From: Acorus gramineus
Taxonomy: Eukaryota > Streptophyta > Magnoliopsida > Acorales > Acoraceae
DNA: 64,000 bases
NCBI GenBank assembly: GCA_030737835.1
Contig: JAUJYN010000034.1
Span: 682,001 to 746,000 of the forward strand
Reading direction: 5' to 3'
Below the pieces are notes generated by a model. That model did no database searches. It had not been told where the DNA came from and saw nothing but the letters and a program-made list of their open reading frames with translations. Numbering within the stretch: position 1 is the stretch's first letter; each line of letters opens with the position of its first letter. Made by a program: the position numbers and the translations under genes. Below are positions 45,421-56,856 of the stretch, piece after piece.

Positions 45421-46616
45421 GATTCTGCTCCTCGAGCATGGCTGGCGCTCATGATGACACTTACACGCTTGGTAAGCCGCTCAACCGCACTTAATCCACA
45501 AGACACGCAATAAGGGGGGGTCGTCGAACCTCGACAATGCCTATGCGACGTCATCTATCTGATAAGGCGGTTGAGTCCCATCACGAACGTTAGCATCGCG
45601 TCTCCTCATTTGTGACCAATGTGGGGCAAAACGCGATAGTATCCACAACTGTGCTTCACATGCCGCCAGAGATAGGTCGCTCAACTATAGCCATTGGAAC
45701 TCTAGCATCATGCACTCAATGGGCAGATTCATCACAGTGAGTCCACGCTCTCGACATCATCCAGTAGCACTCTCCCGGTGTGGCCTCTACCTGGTAGCCT
45801 CCCAAGCCCACTATCTCTGCCATATGGGCGCACCAACAAGCATAGTATCTGGGAGCACCTCACAGGACTCTGGCCTCAACCGGGCAGCTACAACGCACAA
45901 TGATATATCGAAGCGACTCCAGATGCCACTATGGAACCCAGTCCACAAGCAATCGCCCACCAAGCTGCAATAGGATGCACCCAATCCCGATCGTATGCAT
46001 CACCACTCGCTACAGCACCTTCCAAGTGAGAGGAAAAATCCATCATCAATTTGATGCTTCAAAGGTATTCCTTGACTGGGAAAAGAAACCTTGGGAGGGC
46101 ACCATGAGGTCCCGATATAGGATATCCCAACAACCAAACAAGGAACACGGAGTACCCTAGCCCGGGTCTCAACGCTGACCCTGCAAGGCCCCTTAATCCT
46201 GAGTAGGAAGGCTGGAAGAAGACATCATCCCTTAATGAGCAATACGCCACATCCTCAACACTTGAAACTGGCGCCGCACGCGAACTCAATGGTTACCAGC
46301 AATACCGATGCACGGGAAAGAGCTCCATTATCGAGACGCAATCCATACCTTAGAAATTGCGACCACTTCATCACTATCATACTACTGGATGGAATCTCCT
46401 ACCCAAGCCTTAATCCCACCACAAGGGATCCAACAACTGACCCTATTCAGTCGACCCAGTCGACAACTTAAGGGTGGGTCCAGGGGGTCACGTCCACGTC
46501 AACGGATGCGAGGAGGCATGTCAGCAACCTAAGATATACTTCTAAAACAAGAGTACTCGGATGGTAATCCTACGACTCATCATCTATACGACTAGACTTA
46601 GGCTCTGACAGGACCA
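45421..46616 (-). other. Element H internal region without recognisable gag; holds LTR-derived pieces
   Basis: No gag or protease could be recognised on the minus strand. 46065-46195 is a single copy of the 140-bp module found twice in gamma LTRs, and about 45740-45800 resembles another LTR segment (CTCTCCCGGTGTGGCCTCTA). The region between the primer site and RT has been partly replaced by LTR-like sequence. Confidence 0.55.
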
Positions 46617-46629
46617 GGCTCTGATACCA
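46617..46629 (-). promoter_or_regulatory. Primer-binding site of element H
   Basis: Minus strand TGGTATCAGAGCC, complementary to initiator tRNA-Met, 5 nt after the 5' LTR end. A second GGCTCTGA motif lies just beyond (46591-46598). Confidence 0.9.
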
Positions 46630-47742
46630 ACTTTTGTCACGCCCCAGGGCGGCCGTCCTCGAGACGTGGCAATAATAAAATATCAGCTATCAATACCTGA
46701 GGTCAATAAAGACTCCAACAACAACACACAAGGTGGCAAAGCAAGGATAATGATAACTGACTGAAAAGTGGAAGCATAATATATAAACAATGTCTGTAAA
46801 CCAAAAACATTATTACAGACTCGAATACACAATCACTGTCCTGTGAGAGCCAAGTCTAGACCAAAGAAAATATAACCTGTGCCACATGCACGATTTACAA
46901 TACATACAATGACTCTAGGACTGCTGACAGCCTCGCACTCGCCACCCGCCGGAAGAACGCTCCACGCCCATAAAACCACGCCTCAGGAAAGCTCCAGCTC
47001 CACGCCCAACACTGCCCCTGAAAAGAAACAGTATGCGAGGGGTGAGCTACAAGCTCAGTGAGTGGCTGGAAACCAATCACCATACAACAGTTCAATACAT
47101 AAACAATTCCCTTTCAAGGTAAACATGGGTGGAAACCCATGTTTAACAGGGTCACGCGGCGGCGCGACCAACCTCACCCTCACCCTCACCCCCGGAGGGA
47201 GACTCTTGGGAATTTTGGGGAGAGACCATACCGTTGGTCGAGGAGACCCGGGATTACTGGTCCACACAACATTACTAGATCACCAACCTCACCCTCACCC
47301 TCACTCCCGGAGGGAGACTCTTGGGACTTTTGGGGAGAGACCATACCGTTGGTCGAGGAGACCCGGGATTACTGGTCTACGCAACACTACTGGATCATCT
47401 ACATCGAGATAACTGCCCAACGATGTCTTCGAACATCGATACGCAATCGGACCCAACAACTATGGGAACGGACGAACAACGAATGGGTCACGAGGCGACG
47501 TGTCTTCACCTCATCCTCACCCTCACTCCAGGAGGGAGACTCTTGGGACTTTTGGAAGAGACTTAGACTGCTCTACACCCTTGGTCCACCGGTAGCCCTT
47601 TCCCCACGTAGCCTCTACCTAGTATACTCCCACGATTAGTACGCTTCTGAACGCATCGGTGGTACCTACGGATGGGAGCCCTCTGTCAGGACAGCTACAA
47701 CCTGGGCCTCTTCAACACGGACGACATTGGGAGTAAACATTC

Positions 47743-47803
47743 CATGTTCGCAAAGCGAACCCAATGGAAAACAACTACTCTCGATAATCACTTATCGAGA
47801 TAT
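47743..47803 (-). other. Twin hairpin in the 5' LTR of H
   Basis: Perfect stems TGTTCGC...GCGAAC and CTCGATAA...TTATCGAG, as in the other LTR of the element. Confidence 0.65.
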
Positions 47804-48783
47804 CGAATACTACTGTACTCCCACACGGTTGCGTCGCTCGGACACAGGGGGGGTGACACGCCCCAACTACCGGCTTAACATTCCGATAAGATAATAAATT
47901 CTCCTGAATTCCAAACGAGTGCATCGCTCGGATGCACAGGGCGATAACATCGCTAGCGCTCTGACTAATAAAGCACAACCCGACAACGGGTCATACCCAC
48001 GCCTATTTCAGATAGGCCTAATTAGTTTTAACATGCGCATATATTTTATAGGAGAATTTAATCTTAGTTATGTGCATGAACCATATGCACGATCACATAT
48101 CAATTAATCATAGGGATGCTCCCTAATCATAGATTTACATCACAATAAATCATACAACATGCATGCATGGTCATTAATCACATATGCACACAAGGCCTAA
48201 CTTAAACATGCGTTGGATATCACCAACTTAAAAGAAAGGGTCAAGCGCGATCTCGCGCACTAACAGGTGCATGCCAATATTCCAAACGAACTTGAGTCGA
48301 GTAGGAAATCGCATTTACTTACTCAGTTCGTTCAGAGGGAGAGGGCGAGAGAGATCATCATCTCATGAAGCTGGTCATAGCTTTGCCCCATTAGCATGGG
48401 CGCAACAACTACACCACGCCCTCGAGTCTTATTGCAAGGGAATATTAGGCAGGTGCCCGTTATTAAATTAGACTTAATCATGTTCAATATTCCAATTAAT
48501 ATGGTGGGAGTAGTATTACAAAACTACCTAAGGCATGCCATATTCTATACATCCATACACATTTCAAACAATACATGCCCATACTAGAGGGGCGCATGCA
48601 ACACAATCATTCATACATGTATATAAGCCTAGCATGCAAGATATCTACATATTATAGCTTAAGCATGGCCATACTACTTATCTATACAAGTAGTATAGCT
48701 AGGGGGCCCCATCGATGCGCGACGCACATCTACGCGCGTCGAGCGCATCCCTAGAGGGGGGGGGATTGGATCGAACCACTCAC

Positions 48784-48819
48784 CGATACCCGGATCGCCG
48801 CGCGTCCGGTCTACGAGAT
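48784..48819 (-). other. Microexon-like block of the 5' LTR of H, 36 nt
   Basis: Minus strand: TTTTGCAG (48820-48827), block, donor GTGAGTGG. Putative intron 1 is 48820-49338 (519 bp); putative intron 2 is 47018-48783. Confidence 0.5.
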
Positions 48820-50104
48820 CTGCAAAACACAACCAATGATCCATAATTAAATTATGGAACCTCCTATCACACATATAAGCTTACTTCATGAAAACCCTAA
48901 CCCTTGATACTTCCATATTATCACCCAAGACACATGCAACCAACTCCTTGACACTCAACCAAGCAAAACTGCTAAACCTGCTGCAACCAGCCCTACTAAT
49001 TGGTCTTCACAGCACCCAATACACTTCCAAATATTATGAAATAAATCATGCACATTCTATGATATGCTGGGATCATAATCCATGAAGACATTAGAACCTA
49101 ATTTTGCCTCTACAAGCCCGAAACAAATCATTTCCCGAAGCAGGTCAATTCCTATGCGAATCTGGACAGGTCATGCAAAACTGGTTCTAACTTACACCAC
49201 AGATATCATAATGACCCCAAATTTCATATATAACATCTAGACACATAGCTGATCAAATCATAAGAAGACATAATCCTAAAAATATGCCTCTAAATACTAG
49301 ATTCACTGAGATCTTTAAAAGATAGTGTGCTGCCTTACCAAAACAGGGGAAGGGAAATGGGGAGATGCGCGGTTCTCGACACACCCACGACCACCTCTAC
49401 CACAACCACCACTACCACCACCTCATCAGCCACTCCACCAGCCTTCCTTGGCTGAAAACAGGGGGGGGGGAAGGCATGAGAAGGAGCTAATGAGAAGAGA
49501 AACAACAACAACAACTACAACACCCAAAGCTTGCACACACATACCTTTCCCTTTTTCCTTTTAATGTTTCTTCTTCTCCTCTTGTTCTTCCTCATTTTTT
49601 TAAACACACCAAACAAAGAAACCAGGGAGTGAAGGAGAGAGTGAGAGGGAGAGGAGGAGAAGGGGACGCCTACACCAATCACACACACACACACCATTTA
49701 TTAGTGAAAAAGGGGTTTGGTGAGACTTGACTTAGTCAACCCAACCAAGCAAAAAAATAAAACCCATTGACCTAGTCAATGGTCTTGTTTGACTTGGTCC
49801 AAGTCTACTTTGACTTTTTCAAAGTCACTCTTTGACAATCTAGTGACGACCAAACCTGGATACGATTCGGAACTGCAAAATTTTCTAAAACGTTACCGGA
49901 ATTCAATGAAATTTTTATGGATAGTACTAAACGGTACCAGGACCCATAATATGCAGTCAGATTTCCAATCAGAGTACTCTAACTCCCGCAGGTGGCTAAA
50001 ATCCAAAATTTTAGCGGCTTCGATCGAAAAATTAAAAAGGCCCTGAATGACCCAGAAGTGACCAAGGCTTAACCGAAATGGCTCCAAATGACACAGGCAT
50101 AACA

Positions 50105-53100
50105 CATACCCTTTTTCGAAGATGATTTGGCCGGCGTCTCCATACCGCACAGCGACGCTCTGGTCATCACCTTATGCATCACGAATTACGACGTCAAAAG
50201 GATATTGATTGACACCGAAAGTTCAATTGACATTCTGTTCATGCAGCCCTATCTCAAAATGGGCCTGAAACCCTCTAGCCTCAAACCAATGCACGATCCG
50301 TTGATCGCTTTCAATGGAAGCCAAGCCATTCCAGCCGGCCGAATAACCCTACCTGTATGGGCAGGCGAAGAAACGGTTATGACCGTGTTCACTGTCATGG
50401 ACTTCCCTTCCCCCTACAACACCATCATGGGCCGTACCTGGCTGGGGGCAATGAAGGCCATACGATCGACTTACCACCAAAAGTTGCGCTTCCTGACTTC
50501 ATGAGGAATTATGGAAATACGGGGTGACCAATCTGTTGCAAAGAGGTGTTACGCCATCGCCACTTCCGGTAAAGCTCCAGCAGAAGAGCAACCCGGAGGT
50601 GTAGATGACCTACACCCAAAAAGATAGCAAATACTAAAGGATCGGGTGAAGGCCGATGAGGCACGATCCGATCTTGTTGAAAGGGTGGTTGAAGACCTGG
50701 AGAAAATGTTCATTAACCCACTCGAGCCTGAGAAGTATTTCCTTACTGGTACCGCATTGAACAAAAGTGAAAGAACAAGTCTGACCAAATTACTCCATGA
50801 GCACACAGATGTATTTGCGTGGAAGCTGTCCGATATGCCCGGCATCAATCCAGATGTGGTCTGCCACCGATTGTGCATCTCCCTGCGGTACGACCGATCA
50901 AACAACGGCAGAGGCAAGTAGCTCCAGTTCATGCCAACACAATCAGGGAAGAGGTGGAAAAGCTCCTGGCTGCAGGGTTCATCAGGGAAGTCCGATGCTC
51001 GGATTGGCTAGCCAATACGCTGGTGGTTCCCAAGAAGAATAACAAGTGGCAAGTTTGCGTCGACTTCACTGATCTAAACAGTCCTTGCCCAAAGGACAGC
51101 TTCCCTCTTCCTAAAATCGACTAGTTAGTAGACGCCTCTTCTAGCAATGAGCTGATGAGCTTCATGGATGCATACTCGGGATATCATCAAATTCCGATGT
51201 ATGAGCATGACATTGGAAGGATAGCATTCATCACCCCAATGGGCACCTATTGCTATAAGGTCATGCCCGTTGGGCTGAAGAATGCGGGAGCAACATATCA
51301 GAGACTAATCACCAAGATGTTGAAACAACAAATTGGCAAGACCATTGAAGTCTATATAGACGACATGCTGGTGAGAAGTGAGAAGCGAGGAGATCATCTG
51401 GAGCATCTCAAGGTAGCTTTTATAGTGCTCTGGAACTACCGCATGAAGCTCAATGCATCTAAATGTTCCTTCGGGGTCGAGCCAGGAAAGTTCCTTTGCT
51501 TTTTGACCACACATTGGGGAATAGAGGGTAACCCCGATCAGATCAAAACCGTGTTGGAAATGGACCCGCCAAGGAATCAGAAGGAAGTTTAGAGGCTGAC
51601 CAAGAGACTGGCAGCCCTGAACCGATTTATCTCAAAGGCTACCAAGAGAAACCTCCCTTTCTTCAAGTTGCTTAGAAAAGCTAAAAAATTTGATTGGACT
51701 CCCGAGTGCCAGTTGGCTTTTGATGAGCTTAAAAGATATCTTGCATCGCCTCCGTTGCTGATGAAGCCGGTCCCAAGCAAGCCACTATACCTTTACACTG
51801 CGGCTTCTGACCACGCAGTCAGCTCTCCATTATAAAAGAGCATGAAGGGGTACAACGGCCAGTTTACTATGTCAGTAAATCTTTGTGTGGTCCGGAGTCC
51901 AGATATCATTACCTTGAAAAAGTCTCTTATGCCCTTCTCGTGTCTTCTCGGAAGCTCAAACATTACTTTGTCGCTCACTTAATTAGCGTAGTGACTGATT
52001 ATCCACTCAAGCTCATCCTCAAGAAAGCTAACATCATCGGGCGTATGCAGAAATGGGCAATCGAGCTATATCTCCCTTTGATCTCCAGTACATCTCAAGA
52101 AGTGCTATAAAAGAACAAATAGTCGATGACATTTTAGCCGATCTAACTCCACCGTCCACTGAAGTTCTCATGATAGACGACCAAGAAACAGTAACCACCC
52201 CCACATGGACCCTGAACATCAATGGATCATCTAATGGGAAAGGTGCAGGAGCAGGCCTGGTCTTGCAGAACAACGATGGACTTCTGTTCGAAAATGCCAT
52301 AAAGCTAGGCTTCCGAGCATCCAACAATGAAGCAGAGTATGAAGCGCTTGTTACAGGATTGGAACTCGCAATCCACCTCGTCATAAAGATTATTGTCATC
52401 TATAGTGACTCACAGCTGGTAGTACTCCAAAGTACCAGAGAGTACGAGACCAGGGATGAGCGAATGACGGCATACTAGGAGAAAGTACAGCATTTACTCA
52501 CCCGGTTCAAATCAGCCACCATTCATAAGATAGAAAGGGAGCTGAACGTTCAGGCGGACGCTTTGGCCAACTTGGCATTGGCCATCAGTGGAAAGCCGAC
52601 CAGAAGCATCCAAATTGACTATCTAAAGACCCCAAGCATCGAAAGGGTTGATGAGATCCTAATGATTGCCTTTCTTGAGGACTCACCCAATTGGATGACA
52701 GATATCAAACGACACCTCGTAGAAGGATTTTTGGCAGAGAACAAGTTCAAAGCAAAAAAGCTCAAGCAGAGGGCGGCTAGATTTTCGATGTCATCTATGG
52801 GAACTCTTTATAAAAGAAGCTTTTAGGGACCTTATCTTAGGTGCATCGGACCTCGAGAAGCAGAACGGGTGCTAAATACACTCCACTCAGGCTTGTGTGG
52901 AGGACACATCGGCTCTAGATCGCTAGCCCTTCGGGCAATATCAATCGGCTAGTTCTGGCTGAAGATGAAAAGAGACTCCGTAGACCTTGTCCAGAAATGT
53001 GAAAATGTCAAAAGTTTGGCTCGCTTATCCACCAACCTACTGCAGATCTTGTCCCTCTCAAGTGCCCCTGGCCTTTCTCCTAATGGGGGTTAGACGTCGT

Positions 53101-53929
53101 TGGACCCATGCCTATGGCGCCATGGGAAAAGCGCTTCCTCTTTGTTGCCACCGATTACTTCACAAAATGGGTCAAAGCGATACCATTGGCTAGGATCAGA
53201 GATGTCGAAGTTAAAGCTATTTTGTGGAAGGAGCTAGTGTGCCGATTTGGAGTTCCTAACTCCATAATTTCAAACAGCGGCAAGCAGTTCAACAACTCCT
53301 TGATAAAAGAGTTTTGTGAAGAATTGAAAATACAGCATCACTTTTCTACTCCGTGATATCTACAGAGCAACAGGCAAGCCGAAATCACAAACTGGACCAT
53401 TTTGAACGGCCTAATGAAAAGGCTTGAAAGTGCCAAGGGGAAGTTGGTCAAGGAACTCCCTTCAGTCCTCTAGTCTTATAGGACCACCTCAAGAAGGCCA
53501 ATAAGAGAGACACCCTTTTCACTAGCATTCAGAATCGAGGCCATCCTGCAAGTCGAGACTGACCTGCCCACACTCCGGACTCAAGATTTTGACCGAGCTG
53601 CAAATAACGGTCAGATGATGCAAGACCTAGAGCTCAGAGATGAAAGGAGAGAAATCGCAGCAATAAGGACAACGGACTATCAGAACCAAATATCGCGATA
53701 CTACAACCGGCGAGTTTCAAGTAGGAGTTTCTGAGCTAGCGACCTAAATCTGAGAGAAGTCTTTCCGGAAACTGAGAACAAGAAGGACGGCAAACTCGGT
53801 CCAAATTGGAAAGGCCCCTTCAAAATTGTCCAAGTCGGACCAAACAGGGCCTACCATTTAGAAACTATGGATGGGGGCGAGGTCCCTCGACATTGGAATG
53901 TAATCCATCTCAAAAAATATTATCATTGA
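50105..53929 (+). pseudogene. Tat-lineage Ty3/Gypsy pol (Tat2): protease, RT, RNase H, integrase
   Basis: Decayed plus-strand polyprotein without gag. Protease (50127-50504): SIPHSDALVITLCI, then DTESSIDIL where active elements have D-x-GSSADIL. RT (about 50930-51600): VPKKNNKWQVCVDFTDLN and EVYIDDMLV, the catalytic YxDD intact. RNase H (about 52190-52590): NEAEYEALVTGLELA, SDSQLVV and ADALANLA, typical of Tat. Integrase (about 52840-53929): DYFTKWVKAIPL, then SNSGKQF in which the second catalytic Asp is Asn, and a GPFKIVQVGPNRAYHL C-terminal block ending LKKYYH and TGA at about 53927. In-frame stops at about 51121, 51590, 51834, 52476 and 52824. Its left end abuts element H. Confidence 0.9.
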
Positions 53930-54082
53930 ATGAAATATGCTACCTTTTCTCCATTGTGTATATGCATGAGTGATATAACAGAGCGGAACACTACAATGAT
54001 GCATGGACGCGCATATACCTGACATGTATCCTATCAAATCGGATAGGTTAAAATTACCAGGAATAGCACCTCCACCTGCGAT

Positions 54083-54805
54083 AGCCAATTGCACTTTGTC
54101 ATCAATAAGACCGGAGGTCGCTCAGGGAATGCCCCATTGGTTTAAGCAGGCAGGGACGCCACCGGTGACAACCAATTGCACTCTGTCGTCTATAAGACCA
54201 GAGGTTGCTCAGGGAATGCCCCATTGGTTTGAGCAGGTAGAGCCCCCACAAAAAATATTTGGTAATTACATCTCCCACAAGGTAAGACAAGCAGCACTCC
54301 GAATTTCCACACAGGGAGAGAAGTCGCGAGGAGCATAGCTCCAACCTATTAGGTGAATTGCACTCTGTCGTTTCAAAACCAGAGGTCATGATGGGTTACG
54401 GCCCTATTCACCTAATAGGTTAGCACTCTCAGAACCCTTGGAAAAGAGAGGTCGCGCAAGGAAAAGCTCCACCTGCACCAAAACCAAGACGCAAACCAAC
54501 GGGACGGGGTATAAACGAGGTCATGAGGAGTTATATCTCTGCCTGCTAAGTGAATTGCATCTTGTCATTGGTCAGGTCAAGGGTCACGAGGAGTTGAACT
54601 CTATTCACTTATCGGGTAGCACTTGGGTAACCCCGGACTAGAGGGAGCGCATTAGCCGAATGGCAAAACGGAGACGAATCATCCGCAACACTCACGTTCA
54701 AAAAAGTGGCGTCAAATATAAAGATTAACCAGAACGGAAAAACTAAGCCACACTCGACAAGTTGAAACTCGATTGAGGTCGCGATTTGAACTCAACTTAG
54801 TTCCG
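54083..54805 (+). repeat. Structured hairpin repeats in the Tat2 3' region
   Basis: Four related units (54083-54142, 54170-54227, 54343-54421, 54547-54611) and a weaker fifth (about 54739-54803). Each has a 45-50 nt loop beginning TTGCA with TGTC and GACCAGAGGT-like motifs, enclosed by arms that pair. Arms: AGCCAAT/ATTGGTT, AACCAAT/ATTGGTT, a perfect 16-bp AACCTATTAGGTGAAT/ATTCACCTAATAGGTT, TAAGTGAAT/ATTCACTTA, and AACTAAG/CTTAGTT. Arm sequences differ between units while pairing is kept. Tandem repeats after integrase are known in Tat/Ogre-group elements. Confidence 0.7.
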
Positions 54806-55240
54806 TCCAAGAGATCGCGCAATAGCCTTAACGGCAAAACAAAGAAGGGAAACCCGCGCTATAAACATTCAAGGAATTGAAAAAAACACAAATAACAAAG
54901 AAGACGGGTGCAATATATAACTTCTAAACAAGAAGCAAGAATACAAATCTGAGAGATGTCCCAGAAAGGATAGCTTATGCCAACCTCAAGCAATTAACTT
55001 CTCCCTGCTGATTCAAGTCGGCATCACAAAACAATATCAAAAGAGGAAAATATCATGTAAAAAGAATCAAACCACAAGCTAAAAGCAAAGTAAACTATTC
55101 AAACACACCCACCATACAATAAAGTGGCATTTACACCATATAAACAACAAACCGTGAGCTTTTCAAAAGGCAATGACAAAAACAGAAAGCAAGAGGTTCT
55201 CGAAACGCTGATTTAACCCCTCCCCGCATTGCGCCTCGAA
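54806..55240. other. Tat2 3' region, non-coding
   Basis: A-rich sequence between the hairpin repeats and the end of the antisense frame; no gene or further repeat seen. Confidence 0.5.
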
Positions 55241-55245
55241 GAAGC

Positions 55246-56856
55246 TCAAAGAATCAAGGCAACAGAGTCATCTTCAATATCATCTTGATTGTAGACTCCA
55301 CTGGCCAGCAGCACCAAGCCTTCATTCATGTGAACCACGGTTTCGGATGCTTTAGCAACTAGAAGGTGAGCTTCGGGCTCTGCAGCGATCTCGACAGGTT
55401 CGTGCTTCACCCCTACAACATTCGCAACCTCCGGCTTCATGGTAGAAGAGTTATCCAGGTGACCAGGGGAGGGAAATTCATCAACATCAATTATATCCGA
55501 TAAGGTACAGCCGTGGAAACTGGTTACCTGACTAGGCATTTCCTTCTTTCGGGGGGGGGGGGAGGTCAGATACGAGGGATCCTTCTTGTCATAAGAATCA
55601 AGGAGTTGAGGCCCAAGCACTTGAATAACTTGTTCCAGGCCAGGCTCGGGCGCGCCATCCTCTTGTCGTACCCAGCTGCAACGGCCTCCGCGGACTTCAT
55701 TTCTATCAGGCCCAATTGTTCCAGCACTCTCTCGAGAATTTGGATTTCAAAATCCAATTCCATCTCCTTCTTTCTGCTGTTCAGCCTCAGAAATGATACG
55801 AGCCTTTTCAGCCCGTTCTTTCTCCAGAGCCTTGGAGCTCTCCTCAAGATCCTTTTTAAAATTTTCAACTGTTCAAGAATGCTCCTCCCTGGCAGCTTTC
55901 ATATCAGCCTCTACTTTCTCCTAAGCTGTGCGTTCTTCCTCGCGATCGCGATGCGCCTTCACGGCATCGCTAGTGACCTGGTCGAACTTACGGCCTCCCA
56001 TGCTCGGATAAACACTAAGCTGTTCCAAAGAAGGAAACCATGAGAACTGTAAAAGATAAGTAAGCATATAATCTTCTGGAATTTGATTCACAACGACATA
56101 GGCCTACCTGGTAGGCCATACTCTGCAGGAATGAACCTACCTTAGAAGCAGATATCTCGTCTACAAGAGCCCTGTCCTTCTCGAGGATGACAGAGTGCAT
56201 CAGGCCAATCGCTACATCACGGTCCTTCAAACCGGAGTCAGAAACCCAGACAGGGCGAGTCGTGGTCACGACGACAGGAACAAACCCCTGGACCTCTGAA
56301 TCCCGAGGGACGATTGGTGTGGGAGTTAACTGAAAAGCTGGAGCAACCTCTTTCCCCTTGCTCAAGGGGACGTTGGTGGCAGATGGCAATGACTTGGGAG
56401 TTGACGATGGATGACCGACCACGACCTACTTACTTCTTTTGGTCAGAGTACTCGCGGACTTCCTTTTCGGTGAATGCTTTCTCTTTTCTTGACCAGGGAG
56501 TTCGCTGATACTCCTTGATCGCTTATCGACCTCAGCCTAGAGTGCAGCGAGTATGGCCCTCTTCTCCTTCACACTGGAGCTTGAGGTCAATCTTTCAACA
56601 GGGCCAGCACCTGACTTAGCTCTGAGCTGAGGACTATTCTTGGGTCCCCCGCGAAGCCGCGAACCATGTAGAGCACTATTGGAAGAGCTTTTAGTCGCCA
56701 TTGGGTCACCGAAGCCCAACTGGAAAAGTGGTTCTAAATCCTCTTCCGAGTGTTCCTCTGCCTCGATAAGCCGGCCTGTCTATGTGGCTGAAGGACCCGA
56801 CTCATCGATGGGAGGGGAGGGAAGTGCAAGGATATCACCAAAACGCGGCCCAAGCC
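55246..56856 (-). pseudogene. Antisense ORF of Tat2, distal part, with a 61-bp intron
   Basis: Minus-strand coding sequence of the kind known as aORF, an extra antisense ORF common in the Tat lineage. From the 5' side: acidic start (about 56850-56720), MATKSSSNSALHGSR and Ser/Lys-rich stretch (56702-56540), a conserved-looking block with DVAIGLMHSVILEKDRALV (about 56230-56150), an intron 56047-56107 (AG|GTAGGCC...CTTTTACAG), a Lys/Arg/Glu-rich likely coiled coil (55870-55570) and an acidic C-terminus ending at TGA 55246. Stops and frame changes occur near 56530, 56420 and in 55990-55870. Function unknown. The 5' part continues beyond LTR J at 60494. Confidence 0.6.

Larger units (their letters stand above)
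37802..50104 (-). mobile_element. Tekay/Del-type chromovirus element H, defective, with nested solo LTR I
   Basis: The only copy of the dominant LTR family here that keeps internal sequence. 5' LTR 46635-50104, tRNA-Met primer site 46617-46629, internal region 40167-46634 (2753 bp without the nested LTR), polypurine tract 40167-40180, 3' LTR 37802-40166 (lacking about 1.1 kb of its U5 side). RT and integrase remnants are on the minus strand. The integrase C-terminal stretch and the 3' end (TTTCGAGGACTAAATTTCC before a purine run) place it in the Tekay/Del clade of Ty3/Gypsy. The right flank is CATAC and the left CATAT, but the flanks are different elements in opposite orientation, so the left end looks like a rearrangement, not a clean insertion. 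Confidence 0.85.
46635..50104 (-). mobile_element. 5' LTR of element H (subfamily beta), complete
   Basis: 3470 bp, plus-strand ends TGTCACGCCCC and GGCATAACA. Minus-sense order: conserved U3 block with TTGACTTGGTCAAA-type repeats (49730-49830), CT/CA-rich leader, donor TTTTG|GTAAGG (exon end 49339), ordinary intron-like sequence, 36-nt block 48784-48819, twin hairpin, repeated CACCCTCACCCTCAC stretches (47170-47530), acceptor CTTTTCAG at 47018-47025. Confidence 0.9.

Noticed and set aside
50105..53929. Active Gypsy pol
   Set aside because: At least five in-frame stops, a damaged protease active site and an Asp-to-Asn change in the integrase DDE triad.
54083..54805. CRISPR-like array
   Set aside because: Plant nuclear context; the units are variable hairpins after integrase with no identical repeats and no cas genes.
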